A stretch of DNA of 64,000 bases from the NCBI GenBank assembly GCA_016721605.1, contig JADKHS010000003.1, positions 62,001-126,000 on the forward strand, read 5' to 3'. The stretch's first letter is position 1; each line of letters starts with the position of its first letter. A model generated the notes under the pieces. The model saw nothing but the letters and a program-made list of their open reading frames with translations, was not told the DNA's origin and ran no database searches. The position numbers were made by a program, and so were the translations under genes. Source of the DNA: Nitrosomonadales bacterium (GTDB lineage Bacteria; Pseudomonadota; Gammaproteobacteria; Burkholderiales; Gallionellaceae). Of this stretch, positions 49,360-61,255 are shown in pieces.

Positions 49360-50430
49360 CTATTCAATTTTCAAGCGGTATCCAGCCTCCATTTGAATAG
49401 TTCTTGCGTGGACCTCTGTTACCACCAGCGCCATCATTTTTGTTTTACCATCCCATGCAGCGATAGCCATCATGGTCTTGGATCCAGGTGTCCAGAACTG
49501 AATCCTGAGCATCGCCTGAGTTCAACGGACGCTTGATAACAACTGACCAGTAGCCAAATCGCCTTACGCCATTACCGGTTGCATTATTAGTGGCCTGCCT
49601 AGTCAATGTTCCGAAGCCAACGGCATTCAGCTCTTCCACCTGAGTTAGCCTCTCGGGGTCAACTCTGCTGATATTTCTGAGCTTAAAGGCAGCAATATAT
49701 TGCCTTTGACCTTCGTTATAACGTCTGATAGGTGTATCGATTGTTTGACCAACCGCCGGGATAACTTCCGGGTGCATATCGTAATTATAATTTGGATAGC
49801 GTCCCTTACATCTTGATATCAAACTCGATATCCCTCTCCCAAGCAGCTTTCCAATAAACGATGTGAACAGGATTCTCGTCGTCACCATCATGAGGAATGA
49901 TGGTTCCGATCCAGCTTTCACCGGGAACATAATGGCGATTGCATCAGAAAACTTATCTTCCATCGTTTCCGTTTCAGACTTGGTTGAATCATACCAAGTT
50001 AACAAGAAAGCAATATCCTTATCGTTATGAACAGACTTGATCTTCACCATCGGTACTGTACACAACTAAACCTGGCATAACCAAGTTCTGCGGACCCATT
50101 GGAACTTCAGTAGCCGAGGCATCATTCCATATCGTTGCCGGCGCTTGCTCCAACTCTGATTGTACTGATTTAAAGAAGTTTCTCTTACCGGATCTTCCTG
50201 ATGCCATGTCCTATTCACTGGATCCATCGGGATTTCTCCCTTTACCGCCTTGGATTTGATAACGCCAACATTATACGTTTCACCCCCATCCAAACGAACT
50301 GGCGGCAACCTCTTAAAGGAACCATGGAACGTGACCCCATATTGTCCAGGTTATCGACAGCAAGAATTGGAATCGTCAAATCTTTGGCTGGTGTGCATCA
50401 TTCCCAAAGGCAGAGAGTCGCAACAGGAAT
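49360..50430 (-). pseudogene. nxrC: Nitrite oxidoreductase-like gamma subunit (haem b), frameshifted
   Basis: Resembles the haem b-binding gamma subunits of type II DMSO-reductase enzymes (EbdC, DdhC, SerC, NxrC). Pieces in order: LDGGETYNVGVIKSKAVKGE, LEQAPATIWNDASATEVPMG, then DIAFLLTWYDSTKSETETMEDKFSDAIAIMFPV, where DAIAIMFPV is the family hallmark, ISRVDPERLTQVEELNAVGFGT, RRFGYWSVVIKRPLNSGD, and finally AIAAWDGKTKM and the stop at 49360-49362. The start is uncertain: a possible signal peptide (MIPVATLCL) begins near 50425. About four shifts. It would pass electrons from the Fe-S subunit to a c-type cytochrome. Confidence 0.7.
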
Positions 50431-50448
50431 CATCAAAAGTGACGGCTA

Positions 50449-51627
50449 TTAATAGTTTTTTTCATCATCCGCCCTTATGAGTTGTTGGTAAGAAATGCGC
50501 CGGTCTTCAAGTTCGACTTGCCTGATATAAACTGGCTCTGTCAATGGAACACGGACAATCTCTTTCCCTTGTGGATCATAACCAACTGTCTCATTACCCT
50601 CAAGCTTGAACGTATCGCATATCCGTTCGGTCGTCCCAAAGAGTAACAACGCAGCTAAAAGCTCCTTGTCCTTGCCAGCATTCCGGTATTGCTTGATGGA
50701 ATTCTCAACGCCAAGGCCAAATACTTGGGACAGGGAAGTCAGGGTTAACATGGACAGGTGGCAAGTGCATGTTGCTAGGCTCAGTACCAAACTGTGGATA
50801 GATCGGCAATGCAATCTTTCTTACATGCACCAGAAAGTCGATCGGGTTGTTTTCGACTTGCTTACTCATGATCTTATCGTAATCAGCTGACTTGAAACCG
50901 TTCAGACGGATTTTTCCGATACATTGAGTAACGCACTGAGTCATCAACCCAGCCTCTACTTTTGGATAGCACGATATGCACTTTCACCAGTCCGTGTTGT
51001 ATCATTGTAGAACGATTTCTTGTACGGGCAAGCAGCAACGCATTTCTGTATCCGCGGCATCTGGACGCATCAATTAAAACGATGCCGTCTTCTTGTCTCT
51101 TTAAATCGCCTTTCTTGGGCAGGCTGCCAAGCAACCTGGGAAAGTACAGTGATTACAAATCCGCGGGAAGAAGAAAGCCCCAGTTCTTATGAGTAGGACC
51201 TTAATATAATCCCCTTCGCCATCCAGAATCTTCAGACACTCATCTTCCCCAAGGTTCCGGATGCGCATAGTCCATTTCATCTGGCAGATAACCCTTGATC
51301 CGCTGATTCATGCCCCAGATCTTCAAAGATTGTCGTACCGTTGTACTTGTTGCCTGACCACGGTTGCGCTTGTTCTCCCAACAGAGCCAAAACCTTCACA
51401 TCCCAAGCAAGAGGATAGAATCCATAAGGCTTCGATTCCACGTTATTCCAGAATATGGTTTCTTGGCCTTTACCAGCCGTCCAAGTCGTTTTAACGCCAT
51501 GGTACAAGACTGACAGGCAATACATTTATTCAAGTCGAATAACATTGTTACTTGCCGACCTTAGCCTGTTTTCTTCATAGGGATAATCCATTTCCCTGCC
51601 TAGTTGCCAATTTCTAACTTTTGCCAT
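50449..51627 (-). pseudogene. nxrB: Nitrite oxidoreductase-like beta subunit (4 Fe-S clusters), frameshifted
   Basis: Electron-transfer subunit. Start ATG 51627 with GGAG upstream: MAKVRNWQLGREMDYPYEEN, then [77 protein letters not shown], and [17 protein letters not shown]. The four cysteine groups of NarH/DmsB-type ferredoxins can all be recovered once frames are joined. [18 protein letters not shown] is the type II signature near the end. About six shifts in 1.18 kb. No in-frame stops were noted inside the readable pieces. Confidence 0.8.
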
Positions 51628-51668
51628 TGTAGATCTCCATTCACAAAATTATTTCAAATTCCAAGAAC

Positions 51669-51689
51669 GCCGCCTTTATTCAAGGCGGC
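51669..51689 (-). promoter_or_regulatory. Hairpin between nxrA and nxrB
   Basis: GCCGCCTT (51669-51676), 5-nt loop, AAGGCGGC (51682-51689), placed 17 bp after the nxrA stop and about 40 bp before the nxrB start. No T-run follows on the minus strand, so an intercistronic processing or stability element is likelier than a terminator. Confidence 0.45.
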
Positions 51690-51705
51690 GGCTGCACACC
51701 CGTAA

Positions 51706-54700
51706 TTATCTACTTATGAACCCGCCCTTGAGGTATGTCCTCATTTGAAGGCTTTCATAGGTTGGCCTGTAGCCTTTGGCTGCAATATGCCAAACACCAC
51801 CGTTAACACCCGCCTTTTTCAGCCAGCTCGATTTTCACATAAGATTCCTTTGGCGCACCGTTGGCGCAGTGGACGTCATTCTGCATACCAATGATAATTT
51901 CTTGTCCAAAGACTTTCTTATTGGCCACGGTGTCAGTCGTGTTAGTCGGATTAATCCACGCTCTGGTGCAGCTTTGATGGTTTCCAGACCTAAACATTGC
52001 CTGATAGTTGGTTCGTGGGCTCTTGGCCAATCCATCAGCCCTAGTCCTCGCCCCTTCCATACTGCCATACGTTGCGGCATATGCGTTGTAGTACATGCGC
52101 ATAGAGCCTTGGGACATTCCAGGAAGTATCTGCATCTGACCATGAACTGGCAAGTGCGTATTCGGCGTTCCTTCTTTCCATCCTTTGTAAGGCCTGTCGC
52201 CAGGATCAGCATCAACCCAGATATAATCGCCTTCATCAATACCGAATCTCTCTTGGCATCGAGCGGATTAACGTCCACGAAACCTTCACCAACTGACGGC
52301 TGCCTCTTGTCATGACGGTAGATATCGCCAAACGGCCCCCACCACAATGTCATCAAGTCCGTATCAATTGGGGTTGTATGAGCACCGTGCCTGTACTTCG
52401 GCGAATTGAAGCAGAACTCGTAACCGTGCGGCCTGAGAGGATGGTTAGTCGCCATCAGCTCTTTGTCGTCAGTATTACGTTTCTTCCCATCCGGTTCTCG
52501 GCAATCTTAAGACTGTTCCCCATTCTTTCCAAACCACGCATCTCAGGTGTTTCCATCAATGCAAAAGCACGGCTGTTACCAACGATGACATTCGGCTCGT
52601 AGTGACTTGAGTCAATCGGTGTACGATACACGGTGAGATTCTCGCCACCATCAATCAAGCGTGGGTCATCCATGTAGAATTCCAGCCTACCGCTCTTGGT
52701 GTACCAAGGCAAGCCGCCACCTTCAGCTGTCTGCTCCAGCCGCTAATCCTTGGACAGGTTCTGGCCATAAAGATACTAGGAATACCTCTCTTAGCTTTCT
52801 CCCTTATCTCAGCAAAAACCATTCCTCTAGTGGCTGATCCCGCATTGAGAACCCTTTGTCCGTAAACCTCGGAATCCCTGTCTGCTGGATTTCCTGCAGG
52901 ATTGGTTCCCACAAACTTGAAGTAATCAGCAAACCTTTGATCACCGGTCATCGCTGTAAATGCCCTAAAGATTCCAGCAGGAACTTCAGCATCACCAACG
53001 GTGTCCTGGAATCTCCTCAATGGTGTAATAGGAGAAACGGTAAGGAACGGGTTAGAACAGGAACAAGCCATGTCGGTATGCTTGTTTTCCAACCAAGAAT
53101 CCACACCCCAAACGATGTCGGAATATTCGCAAGATGCGGTCCAGTTCCAGTCACTGTAAAATATCGCCTTCCCATCTTGGGAGGGTATTAACAACCATGT
53201 CATAGTGACCTTTGGCATTTCCCAAAGAGGAGTTGGAGTTAGCCTGCCAGAGCACCTTGGTAGGAGCCGGCATATGCCCAGGATCAGTCAACCTGGTTCC
53301 GTTCCTTAATGGACGATCGCCATAGTTGTAGTAATGGGCAGATTCGTCATCGGTATAGTGAGCCAATTTGGTGACCATCTTACGGCCATCCAACTCAGGA
53401 TTGAACGGATCTTCCAGAAGGTACTGACCAAACCCGCCAAAGACTGACTGCCTGTAGTTACCACATAGTTACCGAAAGCATCCTCCAATGTGACCAACGT
53501 TATCGCTCAGTGCTGACAACAACATGAAGCCGCGATCCTTCAGGGTTGAATTGAAGTAGTGATTGGTTCCCGCACCAGTACTGATGATGCCTTGCCCTCT
53601 GTGTTTGTGGAACAGGTTAGCAAGGTCAACAATTGCTTCCACCGGAACGCCAGTCATAATAGAGGTGTTCTCTGCGGTGAATTCCTCAAGGTATTCTTTT
53701 TGCAATTGGAACACAGGCACAACTTTGATCTTCTTCCCATCAACCAAGGTGACTTCATAGTCGCCAGTCAATGCTGATTCAACCCCCTTCGCAGCATAGC
53801 GCGCTCCGCACTCATCCCGGGTTAGCGGAACTGCCTTGTTTGTCTTTTTATCCCATACTACATTGTCGCCCCAGAATTTACGGACATCTTCTGCAACAAA
53901 AGCCGTGGATTGGAACGCAGGTGGCATCGTTGGATGCTCGCCTGGTTTCATCACCTTAAGGTGGTGCGTAAGATCAGCAAGCTTATAGTCCGCGATGATG
54001 TCCGACGCCTTCAGGTTCTTCCAGTTATCTGTTCTGATCAGCAGAGGCAAATCTGTATTGGCTCTCAGATAATTCTCGTCATATTGATTATTCTTGATGA
54101 GGAGATGGCACACGCCAAGACCAAGAGCGGATCCGTACCTGGACGAAGAATGATTACGTCATCTGCCTTGTTAGATGTTGCGTGGTAATCGATGGAGATG
54201 TCGACAATATGACATCTTTGAGCCAGGATTCACTGGCCCAATGAAGATCCGGCATCTTGGTACAAACAAAGTTGTTACCCCAGAATACAATCAGCTTCTG
54301 GCATGTTCATATACCATGAACTCATAATCCAACATCTGGTGACCTGAAACCCTAGGACATCCAGGCGCCAAGTCAGTATCCCAAGAATAACTGTCCAATA
54401 CTTTGGCACCACTGGCTTCATCCCACCTACATTTCTTAGCGTCGAAGAGCCAAGCCTTGCGCAAATCTCTTCATCGAATATATTCTTAAAACACCAAGGG
54501 CGGCCATACCTGCCCGGAATTTATGGTCTTACAGCCGCATCCATGCATGGATGCAATCATCTCGGGGTCATAGCCCTGCCTAGTGAGTAGCGCTGCGCCT
54601 TTGTCACCAGAATAAGTTCTAGCTGATGTTCTCCAGCGCACCTGCTGCCAGCGCATAGGCCTCAGTCCAGGGTAGTTTAATAAAGGCTCTTTTCCGCGTT

Positions 54701-55193
54701 GCAGAATTTTTGATCCGGGAAGCCGTTTGCTCCCGTCCGTGGATATCCCGCATCTGCCCATGCCTTGAAGCCAGTTCTAACCATCGCGCCTTTTGGCCTT
54801 CTGTCAGAATAGGTTTTCTGTTCATAACCATACCCTTGTTACAGATCCGTGGCTCCCATCTGTGACTGGAACGGTTTCCATCCATATCTTCGGCATCTCC
54901 GTAGCCGTATGACGGCGAGATGCGGATTACAACGTCATTCTTTACATGGCTCAAGGAGGCAGTTGTGCGTATCATTTGGTGCAAAGGAATATAAATTCGC
55001 TGTCAACGTGGAACATGTCCCTGTAAACCTTCTCCCAGTCTCTATTCGGGTAGGACTTTAGAGGGTTGTCAACTACATACGGCTTCAGAAATGGTGAAGC
55101 TGCAAGGCGTTATTGGCCATTACAGCTGTCCAGCGGTGGCGGACAGCTTTAAAAAGCTGCGCTCAAGCCAATGTTATTCTTAATTTCCATCAT
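51706..55193 (-). pseudogene. nxrA: Nitrite oxidoreductase-like catalytic (molybdenum) subunit, multiply frameshifted
   Basis: Mo-bisMGD enzyme of the type II DMSO reductase group; the best fit is nitrite oxidoreductase. Start ATG 55193: MMEIKNNIGL, then a Tat-like RSFLKLSATAG, pointing to a periplasm-facing enzyme. SYPNRDWEKVYRDMFHVDSEF and LCAPNDTHNC give the HxxxC-type Fe-S start. Further on are [93 protein letters not shown] and a C-terminal VWHIAAKGYRPTYESLQMRTYLKGG. The stop is at 51706-51708. Roughly ten or more shifts in 3.5 kb. Nitrate reductase or another type II member cannot be excluded. Confidence 0.78.
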
Positions 55194-55394
55194 TTAGTCA
55201 CCCCTATGTTAATTTAAATTAAATTATCTTCTCGGCTTTGTTAAGGCATCAAATCCGAGTAATTTTCATTCACCACTTTCAAGTTAAAACAAAAACAACA
55301 ATCATCCATGTTGCAAAAACTAATTCTTCGGTATATGCCACATCAGTCACACCCTAAATATATGGATTTTATAATGACAAAAATCGCAGTGAAT

Positions 55395-55442
55395 GATCGC
55401 GAATCTACGCGGATAAATTAAAGTCGATTTGATATAGATCAA
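55395..55442 (-). promoter_or_regulatory. FNR/ANR-type box with a -10 ahead of nxrA
   Basis: TTGAT-ATAG-ATCAA at 55429-55442 matches the FNR consensus (TTGAT-N4-ATCAA) exactly. On the minus strand a TAGATT hexamer lies at 55407-55402. This places the box centre about 41 bp before a start site near 55395, the class II activator spacing. The leader to the nxrA ATG would be about 200 nt. No other gene on the minus strand lies between. Confidence 0.65.
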
Positions 55443-55522
55443 GATTATGCCATTTTTGGCTCGCTTATCTAGCCTGAGGATTCATAAATTGACGCCATAT
55501 CACTGTTCTTTAAAAACCATAA

Positions 55523-55850
55523 TTAACGAAGGTCTTGGTTCTCCTGATTAGCCATCATGTTCAGCTGCGCGAACGAGGCGCTCAGGGGATAAGGCGAAGT
55601 GACGGACGATACTCGAAGCAGCCTGGCCAGAATGACAAACAGGTCGAAACAGCGGTTGAATCGATATTGGAACTCGACGAGGTAACGATGGGCATATTTT
55701 GGAAAAATCGAACGCATGGCAAGTTCCAGAGAACGTCGTCTTCAGATTGCCCAGCGGGTATTGACCGCGCGAAATTGTTCCAGCTTCTGCAGAGGCAGGA
55801 TCGCCGTCGGTGTTTGTTGTGGCAGCTCAATCACCCCACTGATTGCGCTG
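55523..55850 (-). pseudogene. IS1595-family transposase C-terminal remnant
   Basis: Reads KYAHRYLVEFQYRFNRCFDLFVILARLLRV, the conserved end of ISXO2-like transposases, with further eroded sequence upstream to 55850 and no start. It abuts the IS3 element that begins at 55860. Confidence 0.7.
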
Positions 55851-55859
55851 AGCTACGAA

Positions 55860-57111
<1,252 letters not shown>

Positions 57112-57127
57112 CATTTAATTTAGCAAT

Positions 57128-57154
57128 TTGGCACTCGAGGACATTGAGTGCTAA
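57128..57154 (+). promoter_or_regulatory. CIRCE operator (HrcA box) upstream of rpoH
   Basis: TTGGCACTC (57128-57136), 9-bp spacer, GAGTGCTAA (57146-57154). The CIRCE consensus is TTAGCACTC-N9-GAGTGCTAA, so 17 of 18 positions match and the spacer length is exact. It lies 28 bp before the rpoH start, which is preceded by a GGAGG ribosome binding site. HrcA repression of this rpoH is therefore likely. Confidence 0.8.
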
Positions 57155-57182
57155 AATCTAATAATTTGGAGGAACATGATAT

Positions 57183-58041
57183 ATGAATCACACTTTGTCG
57201 TTGCCGACCCCCTCGGCTGGAGGTAGTCTAGATCGATATATACAAGCGGTGAATCGTTTCCCATTGCTTACTCAAGATGAAGAGCTAAGTTTGGCAACCC
57301 GCTTCAGTCGCGATAACGACTTGGACTCAGCACGCCAGCTTATCGTCTCACACCTACGCGTAGTAGTCAGCGTAGCACGCGGCTATGCTGGTTATGGCCT
57401 ACCGCAAGCGGACTTAATTCAAGAAGGCAATATTGGCCTGATGAAAGCGGTCAAACGCTATGACCCAAATCATGGTGTGCGGCTGGTATCGTTCGCACTG
57501 CACTGGATACGCGCCGAGATGCACGAATATATTCTGCGCAACTGGCGCCTTGTCAAGATTGCAACTACGAAAGCTCAACGCAAGCTATTCTTCAATTTGC
57601 GTAGCATGAAGCAAAGGTTGGAATCACTCAAACCGCAAGCTAATTTAATAGGCAGCAGCTAAAGGTCAGTACTAAAGAGGTCTTCAGAGATGGAAGCCCG
57701 TTTCAACGGCCCACGAAGTGGCGCTAGAACCGGCTACAAACGACGAAGACGACAATAACTATACGCCTATCGCCTATTTGGCATCTGCTGTGGATAACGA
57801 ACCATCTTGCGTCCTTGAACAAAAGCAGCTCGAAATACAGCAAAGCACGTGCTTAACACGCGCAATAGCAAGCTTAGATGAGCGCAGCCGTCGAATCATT
57901 GAAGCTCGTTGGCTTCGCGAAAACAACACCGTTACACTACATGACCTTGCAAATGAGTTTGGCGTGTCAGCCGAACGCATACGCCAGATCGAGCAAAAAG
58001 CCATGGCAAAAATGCAAGTAACAATGCTGTCCGCCAGTTAA
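57183..58041 (+). pseudogene. rpoH: Heat-shock sigma factor sigma-32, frameshifted
   Basis: Directs RNA polymerase to heat-shock promoters. Region 2 is intact: [83 protein letters not shown]. After KPQANLI three indels fall within about 70 bp (57650-57715): a lost C, a gained base in GTCTTCAGAG, and a gained C in GGCCCACG. The rest reads HEVALEPATNDEDD, SRRIIEARWL and the region 4 helix-turn-helix VSAERIRQIEQKAMAK. Start ATG 57183 follows GGAGG. The clustered indels favour a damaged copy, or a poorly resolved one. Confidence 0.85.
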
Positions 58042-58224
58042 CTATTTACATGAATGCCCACTTTATGCCAAGCTTTCAATCGATTGCTTTAAGGGTAGGT
58101 TTTGACACCAATCTAACAACGACTAGAAAACCTGTTTGTACCGGTTAAATTTTGACTAGATAATCTGCGAATCCTGCTTAATATTTAAACAAACGCGCGC
58201 TCAATAACCAGCCACAAAACCTTG

Positions 58225-58575
58225 GAGAGGTAATGGTGTTGGATAGAAAAACCAAGACAACATTAGTCCAAGTTCCTCAAACCAAGCTCTTCGTCGTTGG
58301 CTCACCGCCAAATTTAATTGTCGCTTGTCTGGGTCTTTGCGTCAGAACGCCCCTACTGCAAAATACCTTGTGGTGCAAGGTAGCAAGGGTATGTTGTACC
58401 GAGCCTCGTAACACAGCTTGCGGAACAAATTCATCAGATTGTATAACAGCATGGTAAAGCCCAATGTCGCTTCAGTCGCGTAAAATCATTGACGTTAAAA
58501 GCTGTCCAAACTCAAATCTGCTTTGAGTTCCTTGATACAGTTTTCGCAATCTGCTCGCCCTCAATTCACTTACAA
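58225..58575 (-). pseudogene. IS1380-family transposase C-terminal fragment
   Basis: Minus-strand pieces ENCIKELKADLSLDSF, FYATEATLGFTMLLYNLMNLFRKLCY, then TTRYFAVGAF and LNLAVSQRRRAWF match the end of IS1380 transposases. Two stops and one shift. The remainder of the element is missing. Confidence 0.65.
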
Positions 58576-58654
58576 AAGTTGCACTTCAGAGTTGAATCCG
58601 CCCATCAATAGTACAATAACCAATCAAAAACCGAGGAGGTAAGGGCATGCCACG

Positions 58655-59610
58655 ACTACCGCGAGGCCAGGATGGGCTTGAGAGGCACTCCAAACCATTG
58701 CTTCAGCGATGACGATTGAACAGTTACGACAAGCACAGGCGGTAGTCCTGCCACTGCAATAGGGCATGAGTCTGGAGCAAACAGCACAGACCATCGGATT
58801 GTCCAAAGTTTGGGCGTGTCGTTTGCGTAACCAGTTTATTACGGTGGAGCCTTAGGTGATAAAGGCAAGTCAATGCGCGGAGGGAGACACCGAGAACACT
58901 TCACCCCTGAGCGCGAAGCCGAACTGCTCAAACCGTTTCTGGAATCTGCCAGTATCGGCGGCATTTTGGTGGTCAGCCAGATCAAGCCTCAACTCGAAAT
59001 GGCGCTGGGACGGGAGATGGCGCTGTCATCGGTATACAAATTGCCGCATCGATAACTGGCGCAAACTCGCACCCGACAAAGGTATCCGCAAAGCAATCCT
59101 GTGGCACAGGAAGACTGGAAAAAAATTCCCCGAAACACTTGCCGAAATCCGCTTAGAACTGGCCAAAAACGAACCGATCCGACTGATGTTTCAGGACGAG
59201 GCACGTTTTGGGCGCATCAACGACGTGCGTCGGTGCTATCCCCATGCCCGCACGGCCACTATGCCAAGCTATGCTGACCCATGAGTACACCTACGCCTAC
59301 GCGGGTAGAGGCCAAAAGTGGGGAGCTGATTCCTTGATCTTGCCATACGTCAATACCGACTGCATGCAGTTGCTTCTCGATGAGGTGGGGTGCGCCATCC
59401 CAGCGACAAAATCGTAATGGTGCTCGATTGTGCCGGCTGGCACTCCAGTCAGTTACTCCAGCCGCCACAGAACATGAAACTGTTACCTTTGCCACCCTAT
59501 GCCCTGAGTTCAATCCAGTCGAACATGTGGGACGAATTGCGTGAGAAACACTTCCATAACCGCGTCTTCGATAGTCTCGATGCACTGGAGGATCAGCTCG
59601 AAGTGGCCTG
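58655..59610 (+). pseudogene. IS630-family transposase, broken
   Basis: Pieces MTIEQLRQAQAVVLPL, MSLEQTAQTIGLSKVWACRLR (helix-turn-helix), REHFTPEREAELLKPFLESA, LMFQDEARFGRINDVRRCYPHA, YTYAYAGRGQKWG, KIVMVLDCAGWHSS and MWDELREKHFHNRVFDSLDALEDQL. The DDE residues are present but in several frames. It is a different IS630 subgroup from the intact one at 3.4-4.5 kb. Confidence 0.75.
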
Positions 59611-59639
59611 CATACCTTCGAGAACAATGCGCCAATGGT

Positions 59640-60115
59640 CAAGTCAAGGTTGCCGTGTGCGCTTCCAGCCGATTGCTCTCCTGTTGATGCATATCCTTGA
59701 GTGCTTGCAGTCGATCAACCCATCCGCGCAGTTCGCGCCACTCGGCGGAAGGCGGTGTCCACAGACTAGGACGCATAGCCGTACAAAAGCGTGCCAACAG
59801 TGAGGCATCGGCACGATCTGTTTTGTTACGCACCAGCTCTCTTGAGCAAAGCCTTTGATACGGCTGGGTTGACTACGCTGATGCCAGCCCGATTCAACCA
59901 AAGCAATGGCCACGGCTTCGCTGTAAGTTCCGGTCGCTTCCATGCAAATGTGAGTACGCTGCTGTTCGCGCCTCGTTCAGCAACCATTGTACAAGCTCAC
60001 GACGACCTGTGACAGTGTTATCAAAACTTTTGATTTAATCTTGCTGTTGGAAGTAAAGCGATGTCGAGCTTGCGCTTGATACGTCAATTCCAACAACGCA
60101 GGTGGCGTGTTCGTT
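59640..60115 (-). pseudogene. IS110-family transposase N-terminal fragment
   Basis: From about 60115 the minus strand reads MNEHATCVVGIDVSSA, DNTVTGRRELVQWLLNEA, MEATGTYSEAVAIALVESGW, PSRIKGFAQ and KTDRADASLLARFCTAMRPSLWTPPS: the DEDD-type N-terminal domain of IS110. It is cut at 59640 where the IS630 remnant ends. Confidence 0.75.
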
Positions 60116-60129
60116 CATCGTTTATACCT

Positions 60130-60597
60130 CCTCGTATGCAGGCTCTGGCTGCATTTCAGCTAGCACAGCCCAAATTACCGTTCGGTCTGATTGAACAAGA
60201 AATGGGCAACCGCACCTATCTGACCCACAAGCTAACCGCTTAAACTCTAGCCGATGTCATGTTGCCCAGCCTGCTCAACATTGTCATTGCATAATGTTGA
60301 GTCGACAGCGTCAATATACGAGCTCTGGCAGCACATGTGGTGCGAATCCCTGCCAGCATCGTCCGGAAAGACGGTACGGCATCGCATTAACCGGGGAGGA
60401 AATCGTGCCAACAATGCGCTTTGAACCATCGCGATGATGCGTATGCGAAGTGAACCACGTACTCGAGCCTACGTCACCCGCCGTACCTCTGAAGGGCTTT
60501 CAGCCAAGGAAATTCATCGTTGTTTGAAACGCTACATTATTCGAGAGCTGTATCCTTTAATTCTGGCTGATTTATCAGAGATAGTAACCATTGCTTG
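60130..60597 (+). pseudogene. IS110-family transposase C-terminal fragment
   Basis: Plus-strand pieces ASSGKTVRHRINRGGNRANNAL, AMMRMRSEPRTRAYVTRRTSEGLSAKEIHRCLKRYIIRELYPLIL, ending in a stop at about 60597. This is the C-terminal serine-containing domain of IS110. It is head-to-head with the N-terminal fragment, so the two do not form one gene; an inversion or two insertions are implied. Confidence 0.7.
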
Positions 60598-60604
60598 ACA
60601 TAGG

Positions 60605-60838
60605 AGCGTCCATGTGGTGATGGAGCGTTTCTTCTTGAACTTGAAGATGGAACGGGTGTGGCAGCGCAAGTAGCGAATCAGTTGGAAGCGATTAAAGATG
60701 TGGCCGACTATATCGTCGGGCTTTTACAACTGCGTAAAAAGGCATTCAGCTTTAGGTAATACCGCACCATTGGTTTATGAAAAACAGTTTGTTGCAAAAC
60801 AAACGATTGCAGTGTCTGAAATTATTTGACCACTACAG
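60605..60838 (+). pseudogene. IS3-family OrfB C-terminal fragment with right end
   Basis: MERFFLNLKMERVWQRK, then YIVGFYNC and RHSALGNTAP, and a right end TGACCACTACAG at about 60826-60838, matching the end of the element at 57.1 kb. A diverged, 5'-truncated relative of that element, not an identical duplication. Confidence 0.75.
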
Positions 60839-60853
60839 ACCTCTACGGCACTT

Positions 60854-61255
60854 TCATTTCACTATTCTAAGCTTAGGCTTACCAGGAGGATCGGATTTAT
60901 CAGGCGAAGCAGTAATACCACTATCCATTGAAAGTGTTAGTATGGAACCATTTCCTGAAACATAAGTCCTTGCCCTGTTTTCTTAGCAAAATTCCTCTCA
61001 CTGCAACTATCGGCACTACTAATCCATGCCACACCACCAAAGCGTCCACCACAAGTAATTTCCTCATTACCTATATGCAAATTGCGTACCGCATCCACAC
61101 TAAGATTAATCACAATTTTCGCCATCCTTAACATACCCGTTTGGGACTCGCGTCTGCTCATCTACTTTCACTGCCAAATAGGGGGTTAAAGCACTATCGG
61201 AACACCAGTCATAAATAGCACGTATTAAATATGGCTTTGTAGAAAAATCAGTCAC
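60854..61255 (-). pseudogene. sspB: ClpXP adaptor SspB, frameshifted
   Basis: Tethers ssrA-tagged peptides to ClpX. DFSTKPYLIRAIYDWCSDSALTPYLAVKVDEQTRVPNGYVKDGE is the standard SspB opening. After a slip the reading continues KIVINLSVDAVRNLHIGNEEITCGGRFGGVAW, then MDSGITASPDKSDPPGKPKLRIVK, the basic ClpX-binding tail. GTG at 61255 overlaps the sspA stop (GTGA). About 133 residues corrected, two slips. An adjacent IS3 remnant ends 16 bp beyond the stop. Confidence 0.85.
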
